A stretch of 64,000 nt of DNA from Gemmatimonadota bacterium (lineage in GTDB: Bacteria; Gemmatimonadota; Gemmatimonadetes; Gemmatimonadales; Gemmatimonadaceae): positions 124,001-188,000 of the forward strand of contig JADJAD010000014.1 in NCBI GenBank assembly GCA_016704465.1, given 5' to 3'. This document shows, in pieces, positions 62,636 through 64,000 of the stretch; position 1 is the first letter of the stretch; the number at the start of each line of letters is the position of its first letter. Below the pieces are notes generated by a model that worked only from the letters and a program-made list of their open reading frames with translations, made no database searches and was not told the origin of the DNA. The position numbers and the translations under genes were made by a program.

Positions 62636-63386
62636 CTACGTCCCGGACGCGCGGCGAAAGACCGACAGCCCGCACGCCGCGCCATCGTCCAGCAGGACCA
62701 CCGCGCGCGTTGCGCCACGCAGCGTGCGCGCCACCGGCAGCAGGCAGGTCGGCTCCTCGATCGCGCACCGCATCACGTCGCACTTGGTGATCCCGAAGGC
62801 CGCCACCACCAGGCAGCGAGCGCTCGTGAAGGCGGGGAGCGTGAGGGAGACGCGCTGGCGCGGACGCTTGGGGGCGTCGTCGACCGCGACCACCCACCGG
62901 TCGCGTTCTTCCAGCGCCGGATGCCCCGGAAAGATCGATCCGACGTGCCCGTCCTCGCCCACCCCGAGCACCACGAGGTCGAGAACGGGCGGCGTGCCTA
63001 ACGTCGCGGCGAGGGTGCGGGTGTAGCGCTCCACCGCCTGCTCGGCGTCCTCGTCGCCTGCCACCATCGCATGCACGCGCACGCCCGCAGGCTCGAGTGG
63101 TTGCAGCCAACCGGCCCTCGCGGCCCCAGCGTTCGAGTCGGGATGCGAGGGGGGGGACGAGGCGCTCGTCGCACCAGAAGAGGTCGGTCGACGGCCACGC
63201 GACATCGTGGGCACCGAGCCCGGTGAGCAGCACCGAGGCGACGGACCCCCCGGGGACGGCGAGCGAAAAGCGCCCGCGCTCGGCAATGGCGTCGCGCGCG
63301 AGGTCACGCACGAGTTCCACGAATCCGGCGCGCAATGCGTCGGCCGCGGCGACGACAATGTCGTGTTCGGGCGCTGGATTCGGCAT
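62636..63386 (-). CDS. pgl: 6-phosphogluconolactonase (frameshifted)
   Basis: Second step of the oxidative pentose phosphate pathway: hydrolysis of 6-phosphogluconolactone. Signatures in order: GRFSLAVPGGSVASVLLTGL, the metal/substrate motif STDLFWCDERLVPP, a middle part AGWLQPLEPAGVRVHAM, LDLVVLGVGEDGHVGSIFPGH (the conserved LGxGxDGHxASLFPG block) and CLVVAAFGITKC. The frame breaks at an 8-base G run near 63153 (between LVPP and SHPDSNAG), where a length error is likely. Length about 250 residues is normal. The start ATG 63386 faces the 6-phosphogluconate dehydrogenase gene. A tandem array of 14-bp units begins right after its stop codon. The gene name is used because the two adjacent pentose phosphate genes support it. 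Confidence 0.87.
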
Positions 63387-63503
63387 GGTCTGTTGCGCCT
63401 CCCGGCACTGCAGGCAACATATCGTGGTGGCGGGAAGCTACCGATCGCGGCGCGCCGGGGCGATGCCCGCGCGCCGCGCGGCGAACCTGAGCGGGAGCGT
63501 GAC

Positions 63504-64000
63504 ATGGATGTCGGCATGATCGGACTGGGGCGCATGGGGGCAAACATGGTGCGGCGCCTGATGGGCGATGGGCACCGATGCGTCGCGTATGACCGCACGC
63601 CGGAGGCAGCGACCGAGTTGGCTCGCGAGGGCGCCGTCGCCGCCGCATCCCTCGCGGCGCTCGTGGCCGCCCTTCCGGCGCCGCGGATCGTCTGGCTCAT
63701 GGTGCCGGCCGGCGTCGTCGATGGCGCGATCGAAGACCTGGCCCCCTTGCTCTCCGTCGGCGACACCATCGTGGATGGCGGCAACTCGAACTTCCAGGAC
63801 GACATCGCGCGCGCGGCCGCCCTGTCGGCGCGCGGCCTTCACTACGTCGATTGCGGGGTGAGCGGCGGCGTGTGGGGGCGGGAGCGCGGCTACTGCCTCA
63901 TGATCGGCGGCGAACCCGAGACGGTGCGACGGCTGGACCCGCTCTTCGCCTCGCTCGCCCCGGGCATCGAGGCAGCCCCTGCCACCCCTGGACGCACGAG
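63504..64000 (+). CDS. gnd: 6-phosphogluconate dehydrogenase, short form (partial at right edge)
   Basis: N-terminal part of the oxidative decarboxylase that makes ribulose 5-phosphate. Visible: MDVGMIGLGRMGANMVRRLM with the GLGRMG dinucleotide motif, the RIVWLMVPAG block, VDGGNSNFQDDIARA, and the catalytic-region pattern YVDCGVSGGVWGRERGYCLM. These fit the short (about 300-residue, often NAD-using) 6-phosphogluconate dehydrogenases. The start ATG is at 63504; 117 bases separate it from the divergent pgl start, the shared promoter region. The frame leaves the window after about 165 residues. Confidence 0.88.
   Translation, partial: MDVGMIGLGRMGANMVRRLMGDGHRCVAYDRTPEAATELAREGAVAAASLAALVAALPAPRIVWLMVPAGVVDGAIEDLAPLLSVGDTIVDGGNSNFQDDIARAAALSARGLHYVDCGVSGGVWGRERGYCLMIGGEPETVRRLDPLFASLAPGIEAAPATPGRT

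Noticed and set aside
276..63002. The shorter hexamer GTTAGG as an over-represented word on its own
   Set aside because: With 70% G+C and independent bases about 18 copies would be expected against 22 seen; only the heptamer form and the TTA-Gly codon bias stand out, so the finding is limited to those.

Overview
The window is a G+C-rich bacterial chromosome segment (roughly 70% G+C by eye) with no rRNA, tRNA, CRISPR, insertion sequence or phage gene that I could recognise. The gene content is typical of a Gram-negative, aerobic, protein- and polymer-degrading soil bacterium: many lipoproteins and Tat- or Sec-exported enzymes, beta-propeller proteins, an ADOP-type FtsX permease, a Hanks-type Ser/Thr kinase, a PQQ dehydrogenase, a DUF5916 outer-membrane protein and a DUF1592-DUF1552-ankyrin operon. 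That mix best fits Gemmatimonadota; Acidobacteriota is the alternative. This assignment is inference, since there is no marker gene.

Layout. 1-4.4 kb (minus): TldE-like and TldD-like subunits and an N-acyl-D-amino-acid deacylase, i.e. peptide and amino-acid turnover. 4.6-7.1 kb (plus): a DUF4405-like membrane protein, a DinB-fold protein and an SGNH lipoprotein. 7.1-12 kb (minus): one long tightly packed operon of a coiled-coil membrane protein, DUF4184 membrane protein, CehA-like PHP metallohydrolase, LytTR response regulator and LytS-type sensor kinase. 12.3-17.8 kb: an exported NHL propeller, then divergently a HupE/UreJ membrane domain joined to a cytochrome c, followed by a PQQ dehydrogenase. 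18-32.7 kb: mixed exported hydrolases, a Tat-targeted HisC-like aminotransferase, a second NHL propeller, an ADOP permease, YaeQ, hemolysin III, a trimethylamine-dehydrogenase-like flavoprotein and a GNAT enzyme. 33.1-39.2 kb (plus): the most striking locus, four genes joined by 4-base stop/start overlaps that encode two cohesin-like lipoproteins, an IPT/TIG lipoprotein and a sortilin-like propeller ending in a dockerin. 39.4-46 kb: a cytochrome c, then the ankyrin, DUF1552 and DUF1592 genes. 46.3-51.2 kb (plus): exported HpcH/HpaI-like protein, phosphoglucomutase, DUF5916 barrel. 51.3-56.7 kb (minus): three coupled secreted beta-propeller proteins. 57.2-64 kb: Ser/Thr kinase, a large MASE1/PAS/GAF hybrid histidine kinase, 6-phosphogluconolactonase and, divergently, 6-phosphogluconate dehydrogenase running off the right edge.

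Two genome-scale patterns cut across the genes. First, short G+C-rich tandem arrays (units of 9-15 bp, different sequence at each site) sit at gene boundaries: four lie flush against stop codons and at least three lie in the part of the gene that encodes the n-region of an export signal. Second, the heptamer GTTAGGC/GCCTAAC recurs 18 times (the hexamer GTTAGG 22 times) evenly on both strands, and it accounts for most of the rare TTA leucine codons, nearly always as Leu-Gly.

Several genes are broken by single-base frameshifts, mostly in the first 15 kb and often at homopolymers. Because protein similarity resumes at once in the next frame, I treat these as probable sequence errors and annotate the genes across them.
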